Positions 1 through 8,244 of a stretch of 37,723 nucleotides of DNA are shown piece by piece (position 1 is the first letter of the stretch; the number at the start of each line of letters is the position of its first letter). Origin of the DNA: Candidatus Bathyarchaeota archaeon (GTDB lineage Archaea > Thermoproteota > Bathyarchaeia > Bathyarchaeales > Bathycorpusculaceae); NCBI GenBank assembly GCA_026414525.1, contig JAOAIV010000002.1, positions 1 through 37,723 of the forward strand. Reading direction: 5' to 3'. A model generated the notes under the pieces. The model was not told where the DNA came from and searched no databases. It saw only the letters and a list, made by a program, of their open reading frames with translations. A program made the position numbers and the translations under genes.

Positions 1-1
1 C

Positions 2-640
2 AACATTACTCTGCCAAATCAGGACATAATTAAAGTCCGCAGATCAGACAGCTCAGGCACGACTAACTGGTTCACTAAATACTTGAGCGCCGTAAGTCCA
101 GATTGGAATAGTCAAGTAGGCAGCGGCACTTCAGTTCAATGGCCAGGAGTAACAATTGGTGCAAGTGGAAACGCTAATGTCGCCGCTACAGTAAACCAAA
201 CGCAATATGCCATAGGCTACATTGAATTAGCCTATGCTCTGCAGAACAACATGCCCGTAGCTGCAATCCAAAATCCCGCTGGAAACTTTGTGTTGCCCTC
301 ACTCGCCTCGACAACAGCGGCCGCTGAGGCACTTCCAACAAGCGGACTGCCCGCAGGAAGCGGAGATTGGACAGGAGTAAGCCTTCTCAACACGCCCGGC
401 AGCCAAGCTTACCCAATAGTTACGCCAACATACTTGCTTGTGTATAAAGAACTCAACGTTATCCCGGGCATGACTTTAGACAAAGCAAGACAACTCGTGG
501 ACTTCCTCTGGTACGTTATACATGACGGCCAGCAGCTTGCGCCAAGCTTGCAGTATGCTCCACTGCCTTCAAACCTTGTTCAGCTAAACGAAGCGACGAT
601 AAGATCAATAACATTCAATGGGCAACCATTAATATCTTGA
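2..640 (+). CDS. pstS: Phosphate ABC transporter substrate-binding protein PstS, C-terminal part
   Basis: Binds phosphate outside the cell and delivers it to the PstCA channel. The frame is open from base 2, so the gene begins upstream of the window. A TTG at 83 is internal, because the codons before it encode the phosphate-binding motif RSDSSGTTNWFTKYL typical of PstS. The rest matches the PstS C-terminal lobe (AIGYIELAYALQNN, then YPIVTPTYLLVYKE). The protein ends in a short tail after the final helix. pstC follows after an 83-base gap that has its own TATA-like element. Assignment is firm from motif and operon context; only the N-terminus and signal peptide are unseen. Confidence 0.95.
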   Translation, partial: NITLPNQDIIKVRRSDSSGTTNWFTKYLSAVSPDWNSQVGSGTSVQWPGVTIGASGNANVAATVNQTQYAIGYIELAYALQNNMPVAAIQNPAGNFVLPSLASTTAAAEALPTSGLPAGSGDWTGVSLLNTPGSQAYPIVTPTYLLVYKELNVIPGMTLDKARQLVDFLWYVIHDGQQLAPSLQYAPLPSNLVQLNEATIRSITFNGQPLIS

Positions 641-687
641 GGGGACGGGTAAGTAAATGCCCAAATAACCAAACTTTTTTTGTTGTT

Positions 688-720
688 AATTATTATATTT
701 TAGATTACATAAAGGGGCAT
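688..720 (+). promoter_or_regulatory. Probable TATA box and ribosome binding site of pstC
   Basis: An AT-rich TATTATATTT stretch (691-700) precedes AAAGGGG (711-717), which lies 6 bases before the ATG at 724. This suggests pstCAB-phoU can be transcribed separately from pstS, which is more abundant than the permease in many Pst systems. No PhoB-like box is recognisable. Confidence 0.45.
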
Positions 721-723
721 GAT

Positions 724-1668
724 ATGGTGCGAAAGAGCATAACCGGCGATACCGCATTCAAAATTGCTGCTGGAGCGTTAGCGGCTTCAGCCTTGATCAT
801 TTTATTTGCCACACTCTTTGTTTTATCAACAGGATCCACAATGGTTCTACAGCGATTTGGCTTAGGCTTTTTAACAGGAATAAACTGGAACCCTGTTGAA
901 GGCCGCGAATCTTTCGGCGTCCTTCCATATATCCTTGGAACACTTATCACTTCTAGCATTGCGCTCTTGATAGGCGTACCACTAAGCTTGGGAATAGCCA
1001 TTTTCCTAGTTGAAATGTCGCCGAAAGCTATCCGTGTGCCCGTGTCCTACCTAATTGAGCTGCTGGCCGCCGTGCCCAGCGTCATATTTGGCCTCTGGGG
1101 GCTGTTTGTCCTCCGTTTCTGGGTTCTAAATTACATTGAAACCCCATTAAATACCAATCTCGGTTGGATTCCAGTTTTCAGTGGAACACCTTTCGGGCTG
1201 GACCTATTAACTGCAAGCATAATCTTGGCTATAATGATTATCCCCACAGTTGCGTCCGTTTCTAGGGAAGTAATTAGCGCAGTTCCCAATTCCATAAGGG
1301 AAGCAGCTTATGGCGTAGGCGCAACCAGGTGGGAAGTTATTCGCCATTGGGTTCTAAGCTATGGGCGCTCAGGAATAGTTGGTGCAGTAATTCTTGGTTT
1401 AGGACGCGCGATAGGCGAAACAATGGCTGTTACCATGGTCATAGGCAACGCCATCGGCCCAAATGCTATGCCCGCTTCGCTATTTCAGCCTGGGCAGACT
1501 CTGCCATCGCTTATAGCTAACGGCTTTTTGGAGGCGCCTACACCTCTGGAGAAATCTGCTTACATGGGTGCAGGTTTGGTTTTGCTGCTAATAAGCCTAC
1601 TCATCAACATAATCGCTCGGGTAATGGTTACCCGTGTCTTAAAAATTAAAGGAGGCGCCGTAGAATAA
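724..1668 (+). CDS. pstC: Phosphate ABC transporter permease PstC
   Basis: One of the two membrane subunits that form the phosphate channel. It has about six membrane segments and the binding-protein-dependent permease signature near residues 185-245 (SREVISAVPNSIREAAYGVGATRWEVI; shown here only to locate the EAA loop that contacts PstB). The ATG at 724 is preferred over an upstream TTG at 637. The upstream stretch is not like the family, whereas 724 has a good ribosome binding site and gives 314 residues, normal for PstC. Its stop codon is followed directly by the ATG of pstA. Confidence 0.95.
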   Translation: MVRKSITGDTAFKIAAGALAASALIILFATLFVLSTGSTMVLQRFGLGFLTGINWNPVEGRESFGVLPYILGTLITSSIALLIGVPLSLGIAIFLVEMSPKAIRVPVSYLIELLAAVPSVIFGLWGLFVLRFWVLNYIETPLNTNLGWIPVFSGTPFGLDLLTASIILAIMIIPTVASVSREVISAVPNSIREAAYGVGATRWEVIRHWVLSYGRSGIVGAVILGLGRAIGETMAVTMVIGNAIGPNAMPASLFQPGQTLPSLIANGFLEAPTPLEKSAYMGAGLVLLLISLLINIIARVMVTRVLKIKGGAVE

Positions 1669-2499
1669 ATGTTCAGCAGCTATCGCTTCAGGAAACTCAA
1701 AGATAAGACTATTTATGTTCTTTGTTTTCTTTGCGTTATTATTGCAGTTATCCCGTTGGCAAGCATAATTTTTGAAGTGATTGCACGCGGCGCACCACAA
1801 TTAAACCTCCATTTTCTGACTGCTAATGGCCTAGAGGGCGGCATAGGTCCAGCGATGCAGGGAACACTAATTCTGATCGGGTTAACCAGCCTAATCGGTG
1901 TTCCCATAGGCATAATGTCCGGGATCTACTTAGCTGAATTTGGCGACAACAAATACGCTTCAGCAATACGAACAATCAATGATATACTAACAGAGTTCCC
2001 GTCCATAGTGGTAGGTATAACCGCCTTCAGCATTGTTGTAGTGGGTGTAATAGGAAGCTTCTCTCCGATTGCAGGGGCCGTGGCACTTTCCTTCATTATG
2101 ATTCCAATAGTGGCGCGAACAACTGAAGAATCACTGAAGCTTGTGCCTACATCAGTCCGCGAGGCCGCATTAGCATTAGGTTTGCACAAGTGGAAAACCA
2201 CTCTCCGTGTGGTGCTTCCAGCCGCTGGACAGGGATTAATAACAGGTGCTCTTCTTGCAATAGCCCGAATAGCTGGTGAAACTGCGCCGATTTTACTGAC
2301 GATTTTAGGAAATACGTACTTTTTTCAAGGCTTCAATCAACCAATGGATGCGCTTCCTTTAAGAGTATTCTTGAATTCACGGCAGCCTTCTCCAACAGTT
2401 CAAGCGCAAGCATGGGGCGCTGCTCTAGTGTTAATTTTAATAGTTTTGGTACTTAACATATGTGTTAGAATAGTAAGTCGCCGGCGGTTAAGGAGATGA
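1669..2499 (+). CDS. pstA: Phosphate ABC transporter permease PstA
   Basis: Second permease subunit of the Pst complex, 276 residues with six predicted membrane helices. The EAA-type coupling loop is visible around [17 protein letters not shown], followed by the typical [13 protein letters not shown] segment. The start codon follows the pstC stop without a gap, and GGAGG at the end of pstC serves as ribosome binding site, so translation is probably coupled. pstB begins 7 bases after its stop. Confidence 0.95.
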   Translation: MFSSYRFRKLKDKTIYVLCFLCVIIAVIPLASIIFEVIARGAPQLNLHFLTANGLEGGIGPAMQGTLILIGLTSLIGVPIGIMSGIYLAEFGDNKYASAIRTINDILTEFPSIVVGITAFSIVVVGVIGSFSPIAGAVALSFIMIPIVARTTEESLKLVPTSVREAALALGLHKWKTTLRVVLPAAGQGLITGALLAIARIAGETAPILLTILGNTYFFQGFNQPMDALPLRVFLNSRQPSPTVQAQAWGAALVLILIVLVLNICVRIVSRRRLRR

Positions 2500-2506
2500 A
2501 CTAGAT

Positions 2507-3271
2507 ATGACCGCAAGTGAAAAAATCAGAACTGAAAAACTGAATGCATGGTTTGGACAAAAGCAGGCTTTAAAGAACATTAATATCTCATTTAAAGCCA
2601 ATGTTGTGACTGCTATTATAGGACCTTCAGGATGTGGTAAGTCCACGCTGATTCGTACATTAAATCGCATGCATGAGCTAGTGCCTGAAGCGAAAATTTC
2701 TGGAAAAGTGTTTTTGGACAGAAAAAATATTTACGATGATGACGTTGATCCTGTTCTGATTCGCAGAAGAGTTGGCATGGTTTTTCAGAAGCCGAATCCG
2801 TTCCCCACAATGTCAATATATGACAATGTTGCTGCCGGCTTAAAACTTATGGGCGTAAAAAAAGGTCCACAGCTTGACGAAATAGTAAAAAGATGTCTTC
2901 AGCAAGCCGGATTATGGGATGAAGTTAAAGATGACTTGAAAAAGCCTGGGACAAGTCTTTCTGGCGGTCAGCAACAGCGGCTATGTATCGCTCGTGCCTT
3001 AGCGGTTAATCCCGAAGTTATTTTGATGGATGAACCCTGTTCTGCTTTGGATCCAATTGCAACTGCCAAGATTGAAAGTTTAATTCGAGATTTGGCCAAA
3101 GACTACACCGTAGTAATTGTCACGCATAACATGCAACAAGCCTCTCGGGTGTCAGATTATACTGCTTTCCTCTACCTCGGCGAGCTTGTTGAGTATGGAT
3201 TAACCAAAGATATTTTTGAAAATCCAAAGAATGAGCTTACTGAAAAATATATCACAGGAGAGTTTGGATAA
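2507..3271 (+). CDS. pstB: Phosphate ABC transporter ATP-binding protein PstB
   Basis: ATPase subunit, 254 residues, that powers phosphate import on the cytoplasmic face of PstCA. All nucleotide-binding motifs are intact: Walker [11 protein letters not shown]-loop in VFQKPNPFP, signature LSGGQQQR, Walker [14 protein letters not shown] and the switch histidine in VTHNMQQA. PstB-specific stretches (TLNRMHEL and YLGELVEYG) separate it from other ABC ATPases. phoU follows after 2 bases, so the two are co-translated. Confidence 0.97.
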   Translation: MTASEKIRTEKLNAWFGQKQALKNINISFKANVVTAIIGPSGCGKSTLIRTLNRMHELVPEAKISGKVFLDRKNIYDDDVDPVLIRRRVGMVFQKPNPFPTMSIYDNVAAGLKLMGVKKGPQLDEIVKRCLQQAGLWDEVKDDLKKPGTSLSGGQQQRLCIARALAVNPEVILMDEPCSALDPIATAKIESLIRDLAKDYTVVIVTHNMQQASRVSDYTAFLYLGELVEYGLTKDIFENPKNELTEKYITGEFG

Positions 3272-3273
3272 GC

Positions 3274-3918
3274 ATGAGTAGATTAATCGATAAAGGCTTA
3301 GAAGAGCAATCCGCGATGCTTTGCAAGATGGCTGAACTAACCTATGAAACAGTAAACTTGGCAATTCAAAGCTACCTAAGCGGGGAAAATGTGCATCGGC
3401 AAGTGCAGGAAATGTCTGATCTTCTTATGTCAATGGCTGAAGAAATTGAAGATAAAACCTTCGAGCTTATCTCCAGATTTCAGCCTGTAGCCTCTGACCT
3501 GCGTATAATAAAATCTAACATGAAAATCGCCTATGATTTCAGTCGCTACAGCAGGTATGCACTTGATATTTCATATGTAACCGATAAGCTATGCGCGGTA
3601 GGGGCATGCGAAGCATGGATGGTCCCTTTAATTAAAGCTGTAAGCGAGAAAGTTCTGGAGATGGTAAGGATAAGCATCGACGCGCTTAAGACGTACGACG
3701 GAGCCTTAGCTAAAACTGTTTCTGCACTTGAACAAGACGTTGACAAAATGTATTTTGATTACCTCAACCGACTGATTGAAAAAACACATGTGCCAATCAA
3801 GTGTGTCATTTCTAGCGTTCTAGTAATGCGCTATTTAGAACGCATAGCTGACCATGCAACCTATGTTTGCGAGGCAATCGTGTATATAGCCACTGGCGAA
3901 AAAATATTACTAAGGTAG
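3274..3918 (+). CDS. phoU: Phosphate uptake regulator PhoU
   Basis: 214-residue all-helical protein with the two PhoU repeats, each a three-helix bundle with metal-binding E/D motifs (MAEEIEDKTFELI and LEQDVDKMYFDYL). The C-terminal repeat has the YLERIADHATYVCEAIVYI helix typical of the family. In bacteria PhoU restrains PstSCAB and damps phosphate signalling. With no PhoR/PhoB seen here, direct control of the transporter is the likelier role; that is inference. It is the last gene of the operon, and its end overlaps the convergent MetE-like gene by 9 bases. Confidence 0.93.
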   Translation: MSRLIDKGLEEQSAMLCKMAELTYETVNLAIQSYLSGENVHRQVQEMSDLLMSMAEEIEDKTFELISRFQPVASDLRIIKSNMKIAYDFSRYSRYALDISYVTDKLCAVGACEAWMVPLIKAVSEKVLEMVRISIDALKTYDGALAKTVSALEQDVDKMYFDYLNRLIEKTHVPIKCVISSVLVMRYLERIADHATYVCEAIVYIATGEKILLR

Positions 3919-4944
3919 CAATTCACTTTTCTTTACCGCGTCTATGGTTCTTCTCAATAAGAGATGTGCTGCTTCTTGGCTTGGCCAACTTCCAAGACCG
4001 CAGTCTGGGCCAGTGAAGGTCATTCGGTCTCCAAATTTCGCCTTAGCTTTCTCGTAGCGCTTTTTTATAGTTTTTTCATCCTCAACTAGCTGTTCCATTG
4101 TTGGCTTATCTACGCCTTTATCACGCAGCTCCGCCATAATTGAGTCTATATCCGTTCTCGATACGCCGACGCGTATCTGCTTATCTGCCTCTTCCAGCAT
4201 ACGTTGCGAGACGCTTTCAATGTTCCGCGGTGATGCAGCATACTCAAACGACACCACGTCAATGTTGCTTACCTCCAGCAATTCATGTAATCGCGCTGCA
4301 GAGTGAAGATGAATCTGCCGTATTGCGCCTTTAAAATCAAATGCTTTCTCCAACACATCACATATCAAATCTTTTTCAGCATTTATGTTTATAAAGCCAA
4401 AGCTCGGTTCATCTATGGACACCACTCGTGTTTCAATATGTTTGGCATTTAGAATGGAGTTCTTAGCGAAGCGGCGGATAGTTTCAGCAAAATTTTCAAG
4501 CACATCGGCATAAGGCGTGGTTCCTATCTCTCTCAAGTAAAGCTCCATCGGACCAAAAATTGATACACGAAGCAAAATTTTTTTACTGAATTCTTCACTT
4601 AGCGCCTTGGCCTCCGCGCTAATTAGGTTTACCTCAGGCAAAATAGCTTGTCTCTCCTCTACTAAGAATGTGCCCTTCTCCATTGACTTATGAATAAGGT
4701 CGCTGATCTGTCTTATTCCATCATACTGCTGTGGATAATTAACAACATCTAATCCTGACATGATTTTTTTCTTGAATGAGTTAAGTGTGACTTCGCAGAA
4801 ATTTTTCAGTATAAACGGGTCTTTTTTGAAGTCTCCACCGCTGATGATGGCGTCTCGTGCGCGCTGATACGCCTCATTGAAGCTGTCCCTTTTAATGTTT
4901 TGCGGAAGCGGAAAACTACCTATGTCGTCAACTAAAGTGCTCAT
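3910..4944 (-). CDS. MetE-like cobalamin-independent methyltransferase (UROD/MetE superfamily)
   Basis: 344 residues, the size of archaeal core MetE proteins, which correspond to the catalytic barrel of bacterial MetE. The N-terminus shows the family's IGSFPLP start, then a GPMEL segment and the substrate-binding IDEPSFGF (177-184). Against the MetE zinc ligands His-Cys-Glu-Cys, the protein shows His214 in IHLHSAAR, Glu234 in SFEYAAS and Cys315 in GPDCGLGSW. The first cysteine position (two after His214) is Ala216. That makes a standard four-ligand zinc site doubtful. It may be a paralogue with another methyl donor or thiol acceptor. No methionine-pathway neighbour is present. Confidence 0.8.
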   Translation of the reverse strand: MSTLVDDIGSFPLPQNIKRDSFNEAYQRARDAIISGGDFKKDPFILKNFCEVTLNSFKKKIMSGLDVVNYPQQYDGIRQISDLIHKSMEKGTFLVEERQAILPEVNLISAEAKALSEEFSKKILLRVSIFGPMELYLREIGTTPYADVLENFAETIRRFAKNSILNAKHIETRVVSIDEPSFGFININAEKDLICDVLEKAFDFKGAIRQIHLHSAARLHELLEVSNIDVVSFEYAASPRNIESVSQRMLEEADKQIRVGVSRTDIDSIMAELRDKGVDKPTMEQLVEDEKTIKKRYEKAKAKFGDRMTFTGPDCGLGSWPSQEAAHLLLRRTIDAVKKSELLP

Positions 4945-5037
4945 GAAGCTATATTACTTGTGGAATTCTTTTAAATCTATAGCTGCATTTTTTAACTCAA
5001 AAATCAGAGAATTACACTATTGAGTAGGTGTAACGTA

Positions 5038-5445
5038 ATGTCTGACTCATGCGTCTTCTGTAAGATAGTGCGTAAAGAAGCGCCGGCAAGCGTAGTCTAC
5101 GAGGATGAGTTTGTAATAGCATTTATGAGCATACAACCCGTAAATATCGGGCACACGCTTGTCGTTCCGAAGAAACATTACGCAAACCTCTTCGAGATTC
5201 CAGAAGAGGAACATGTTTACCTATACAAAATTGTTAAAAAAATAGCCCACGCCGTGCGAGAAGCTATGTCGGCAGCAGGCATCCGAATTGTGCAGAATAA
5301 TGGCGCCGCGGCGGGTCAAGTAATTTTTCATCTTCATGTGCACGTTATTCCCGTGAATACGCCGGGTTCTTTTATGCGGTATCCAGAATTGCGTGATGCG
5401 CAGGCGCTGGCACAAGATGCAGCACGAATAAAAAGGTTTGTTTAA
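5038..5445 (+). CDS. HIT family nucleotide hydrolase/transferase
   Basis: 135-residue histidine-triad protein. The catalytic HLHVHVIP motif is intact at about residues 100-107, preceded by the usual NNGAAAGQVIFH lead-in. The N-terminus has CVFCKIV with a CxxC pair that binds zinc in many HIT proteins, and GHTLVVPKKHYANLFEIP is the family's core. The ATG at 5038 is chosen over a TTG at 5020 because GGTG at 5027-5030 sits just upstream of it and homologues begin close to CxxC. It is likely an adenosine phosphoramidase or dinucleoside polyphosphate hydrolase; the exact substrate cannot be read. Confidence 0.93.
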   Translation: MSDSCVFCKIVRKEAPASVVYEDEFVIAFMSIQPVNIGHTLVVPKKHYANLFEIPEEEHVYLYKIVKKIAHAVREAMSAAGIRIVQNNGAAAGQVIFHLHVHVIPVNTPGSFMRYPELRDAQALAQDAARIKRFV

Positions 5446-5535
5446 AGCTGCTGTCTTGAAGGCTCTCTGAACTAGTGCTTACTAGCAGGTGATTGATGGT
5501 TAGTTTACAGAACGCCTCAAATGCAAAATCTATGT

Positions 5536-5559
5536 TATGTGTAAGGAACACATATAAAA
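5536..5559 (+). promoter_or_regulatory. TATA box overlapped by a 7-5-7 inverted repeat
   Basis: TATGTGT (5536-5542), AAGGA and ACACATA (5548-5554) form a perfect inverted repeat. Its right arm runs into the TATA element ATATAAAA (5552-5559). The start codon of the downstream gene is at 5603. A protein bound to the repeat would block TBP, so this is a candidate operator. A similar half-site occurs at 19599-19621. Confidence 0.5.
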
Positions 5560-5602
5560 GGAAGAAATACAAAATGGTAACCTGCGTAAAAGCGGGAAAA
5601 AT

Positions 5603-5938
5603 ATGAGTGAAGAACCTGACAAAAATGGCGTTACACAACCAAAGAAGCTTTTGATTGATGACGCCACGAATTTCCAGTTCCATGCCGCTTATTCGGTTTA
5701 TTCAGAGCTATTTGATGGAGCAGCAGATGTTACAGTTAAGGCTGACTTGAATCAGAACATTGAGGCACTTAAAGAGGGACGGATAGACTGCGAGACATTT
5801 TATCGAAATATCGCGCATTATCGTAACCTTCCTCCCAATCTGCCAAGTCCTAATAAGATTACATTTGAAACGCAGCGGAAGCGAGACTGGCGAATTAAAA
5901 CTCAAAGGCAAGAGCGGATTCGAAGACACAAAAAATAG
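5603..5938 (+). CDS. Small hypothetical protein
   Basis: 111-residue hydrophilic protein of no family I recognise. The N-terminal half is acidic (FDGAADVTVKADLNQNIEALKEG), and the C-terminal 30 residues are strongly basic (KRDWRIKTQRQERIRRHKK), as in nucleic-acid or ribosome-associated proteins. It has a convincing TATA box at 5552-5559. A tiny 10-codon frame (5574-5606) ends across its start codon. It is followed by the promoter region of the S-component gene. It is likely a real gene because of the promoter and balanced composition, but its function is unknown. Confidence 0.6.
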   Translation: MSEEPDKNGVTQPKKLLIDDATNFQFHAAYSVYSELFDGAADVTVKADLNQNIEALKEGRIDCETFYRNIAHYRNLPPNLPSPNKITFETQRKRDWRIKTQRQERIRRHKK

Positions 5939-6062
5939 CGCGGGAACGCTGTTCATCTCGATGGCGATTCTGCTTAGTTTAAACTTGTATAAACAATACA
6001 TACGGAAGCCTTATTTAACATTGGTTCTTTTTTGCTTGTTTTAAAAAAAGGTTGCAGTTTAC

Positions 6063-6800
6063 ATGAAAACATTGCATGTGGCGATGACTGGTGTTAGCGC
6101 TGCACTTTACGCAGTAGTTGGAATTTTAACAAACATGGGGATAGTAAGCCCCGCCGTGGGCGTAGTCAGATTCTGGCCGGCGGTTATAGTTCCCGCAATC
6201 TTCGCGGTGCTTTTTGGTCCATGGGTTGGAGGAGCAAGTGCCGCCATAGGAATCTTCATAAGCGACATGATCCAGCCTGGCCACGGAATCGCCCTCTTAA
6301 GCCTCACGGTTGGCGTCCCATCAAATTTTGCAGGCTTCTATCTTATCGGTTTACTTTCAAGGAAAAAAATGAACATGCGCTACATCATTCTTGCATTGGC
6401 TGTGGGTAGTGCGGTGCTAACAGGATTGATTGGCTACCTCTTTATGATTGAAGTGTTAACTGTGGACTTGGCAGCTCTGTTTCTTGGTGTTCTCTTCATC
6501 AGCGTTGCATTGGTAATAGTCGTCGGATTATGGAAGCCAGAGTGGAAAAATTACGGTTTAGCAGCCGTTGTCGGTCTCCTCGTGGGCAGCGCCATCATAG
6601 GCGTCGGCCTCTGGGCGTATAGTCAATTCTTGCCTTTGCCTTTGACTGGTTTTGAACGCAACGCACCAGCGTTCGCAATTTTCCTCTGGCTCGTTTGGAC
6701 TTTCGCAACTGAAATTCCTTTCCTTGTGACAATTGTTCCGCCGATTGTGAAAGTATGCTACAGAGCTTTCCCATCATTAGCGGCGCCACATGAAAAGTGA
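6063..6800 (+). CDS. ECF-type transporter S component-like membrane protein
   Basis: 245 residues, with about six membrane helices and few charges. The first half follows the pattern of substrate-specific (S) subunits of energy-coupling-factor importers: an N-terminal helix with small residues (MTGVSAALYAVVGIL), a VVRFWPAVIVPAIFAVLFGP segment and GGASAAIGIFISDMI. No ECF ATPase or T subunit is nearby, so it would share a module encoded elsewhere. The stop codon lies 12 bases before pantoate kinase, and CoaD overlaps that gene. The substrate is therefore probably a CoA precursor such as pantoate or pantothenate; this is inference from context. Confidence 0.65.
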   Translation: MKTLHVAMTGVSAALYAVVGILTNMGIVSPAVGVVRFWPAVIVPAIFAVLFGPWVGGASAAIGIFISDMIQPGHGIALLSLTVGVPSNFAGFYLIGLLSRKKMNMRYIILALAVGSAVLTGLIGYLFMIEVLTVDLAALFLGVLFISVALVIVVGLWKPEWKNYGLAAVVGLLVGSAIIGVGLWAYSQFLPLPLTGFERNAPAFAIFLWLVWTFATEIPFLVTIVPPIVKVCYRAFPSLAAPHEK

Positions 6801-6812
6801 GAGGATGCACTA

Positions 6813-7754
6813 TTGCCTAAAGCAAGCGCCTTTAGCCCCGCCGGCATCTCCAGCTTTTTTGAAATCTGCGACAGAACAGCAGACGGAGCGCCCATAGAGT
6901 ATTTAGAGAAGGTAGGCGCGAGGGGCGGCGGCTTCGGCATCCAGAAGGGCGTTTTCACCGAGGTCACAGTTTCCGAGGCAAAGGCAAACAACATCCGCGT
7001 TCTAATTAATGGCGTCAGCGCGCCAGAAGCAGAAACCTCAAAAACTGTCGCTGAGATGCTACTTCGCAGAAGTGGCAGATTTTACTATGTTACCATAAAC
7101 CACAAGGTTGATGTTCCCATAGGCGCGGGTTTTGGCTCTAGCGCAGCCGGCGCTTTAACCACGGCTATGGCGCTGGCGAAGGCTTTGGAGCTACCGCTTA
7201 CTTACAATCAAATCGGCAAAATCGCGCATGCCGCTGAAGTGCAGTGCCGAACTGGCTTGGGCACTGTTGGCCCGTTAATGCTTGGCGGCTGCATTCTCAC
7301 GGTCGAGCCTGGCGCGCCTGGAATCAGCGTAATCGACCGTATTCCTCTAAGCGATGAGTACGTGATTGTTGCCGGCGTTTTAGGTGCCATATCCACAAGG
7401 CAGGTTCTTGCGTCGGCTGAGAAGCGGCGTGAAGTTAACCTTTGGGGTAGAAAGACGCTAGAGGAGATTTTAGCTGAACCCTCCGTTGAGAACTTCTTGG
7501 CGTGCTGTTTGCGCTTCGCGGAGAAAGCTGGTTTTATGACGCCGCGCGTTAAGCGATTGGTGCAGTTGGCGGAGAAGGCTGGCGCCATCGGCGTTGCGCA
7601 GAACATGGTTGGCGAAGCAGTTCACGCGCTTACACATGAGGAAAATGCGGTGGAAATAGCAGAAGCTTTTAAGCAAGTTTTGCCCAACGAGAACATCCTC
7701 GTAGCCAAAATCGACTTCCAAGGCGCTAGGCTGGTAAGGCATGAAACGGTTTAG
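6813..7754 (+). CDS. Pantoate kinase (GHMP family)
   Basis: Phosphorylates pantoate to 4-phosphopantoate, the archaeal alternative to bacterial pantothenate kinase in CoA synthesis. 313 residues. The N-terminus KASAFSPAGISSFFEI matches the family, and the GHMP ATP-binding loop is VPIGAGFGSSAAGALT. The TTG start at 6813 has GAGAGGA 8-14 bases upstream. The gene follows the S component by 12 bases, and its last 14 bases overlap coaD, so the three form one operon. The following enzyme, phosphopantothenate synthetase, is not in the window. Confidence 0.9.
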   Translation: MPKASAFSPAGISSFFEICDRTADGAPIEYLEKVGARGGGFGIQKGVFTEVTVSEAKANNIRVLINGVSAPEAETSKTVAEMLLRRSGRFYYVTINHKVDVPIGAGFGSSAAGALTTAMALAKALELPLTYNQIGKIAHAAEVQCRTGLGTVGPLMLGGCILTVEPGAPGISVIDRIPLSDEYVIVAGVLGAISTRQVLASAEKRREVNLWGRKTLEEILAEPSVENFLACCLRFAEKAGFMTPRVKRLVQLAEKAGAIGVAQNMVGEAVHALTHEENAVEIAEAFKQVLPNENILVAKIDFQGARLVRHETV

Positions 7755-8220
7755 GAAAGTGGCGGTAGGCGGAACCTTCGACGAGTTACATAAAGGGCAC
7801 AAAGTGCTGCTCATGAAAGCATTCGAAGTCGGCAATCGCGTACTGATAGGCTTATGCACTGATGAGTTTGTGAAGAAAATGGGGAAGCCTCATGTAACCG
7901 CTTCGTACGAGGAACGATTAAGGGAACTACAAGTTTTTCTTAAGGCACATGGGCTAATTGACAGAGCAGAAATTATTCCGCTAAACGACCCTTACGGTAA
8001 CACTTTAACTGACAGGTACATAGAAGCGCTTGTTGTAAGCGAAGAAACAGAAAAGACCGCCATCAAAATTAACCAGAAAAGGAGCGAGGTTGGACTGCCG
8101 CCGCTTGAGATAATTACGATACACATGATCCCCGCGGAAAACTTCAAGCCCATTTCTACGACAAGAATTCGCCAAGGCGAAATTGACCGAGAAGGGCGCT
8201 TGCTAAAGAAAGCCGCATGA
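7741..8220 (+). CDS. coaD: Phosphopantetheine adenylyltransferase, archaeal type
   Basis: Transfers AMP from ATP to 4'-phosphopantetheine, the penultimate CoA step. 159 residues in the HxGH nucleotidyltransferase fold: VAVGGTFDELHKGHKVLL carries the GTFD and HKGH motifs. The C-terminal ISTTRIRQGEID segment corresponds to the ISST(S/R)IR signature. The start overlaps the pantoate kinase end by 14 bases, giving coupled translation of two enzymes of one pathway. The gene is convergent with the ribbon-helix-helix fusion gene, leaving 24 bases between stops. Confidence 0.93.
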   Translation: MKRFRKVAVGGTFDELHKGHKVLLMKAFEVGNRVLIGLCTDEFVKKMGKPHVTASYEERLRELQVFLKAHGLIDRAEIIPLNDPYGNTLTDRYIEALVVSEETEKTAIKINQKRSEVGLPPLEIITIHMIPAENFKPISTTRIRQGEIDREGRLLKKAA

Positions 8221-8244
8221 ATTGCCCACTTAAAATTGGGGGTT

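Noticed and set aside
7208-7606. 132-codon minus-strand frame inside pantoate kinase
   Set aside because: Antisense of a conserved gene; the composition follows from the GC-rich third positions of the kinase.
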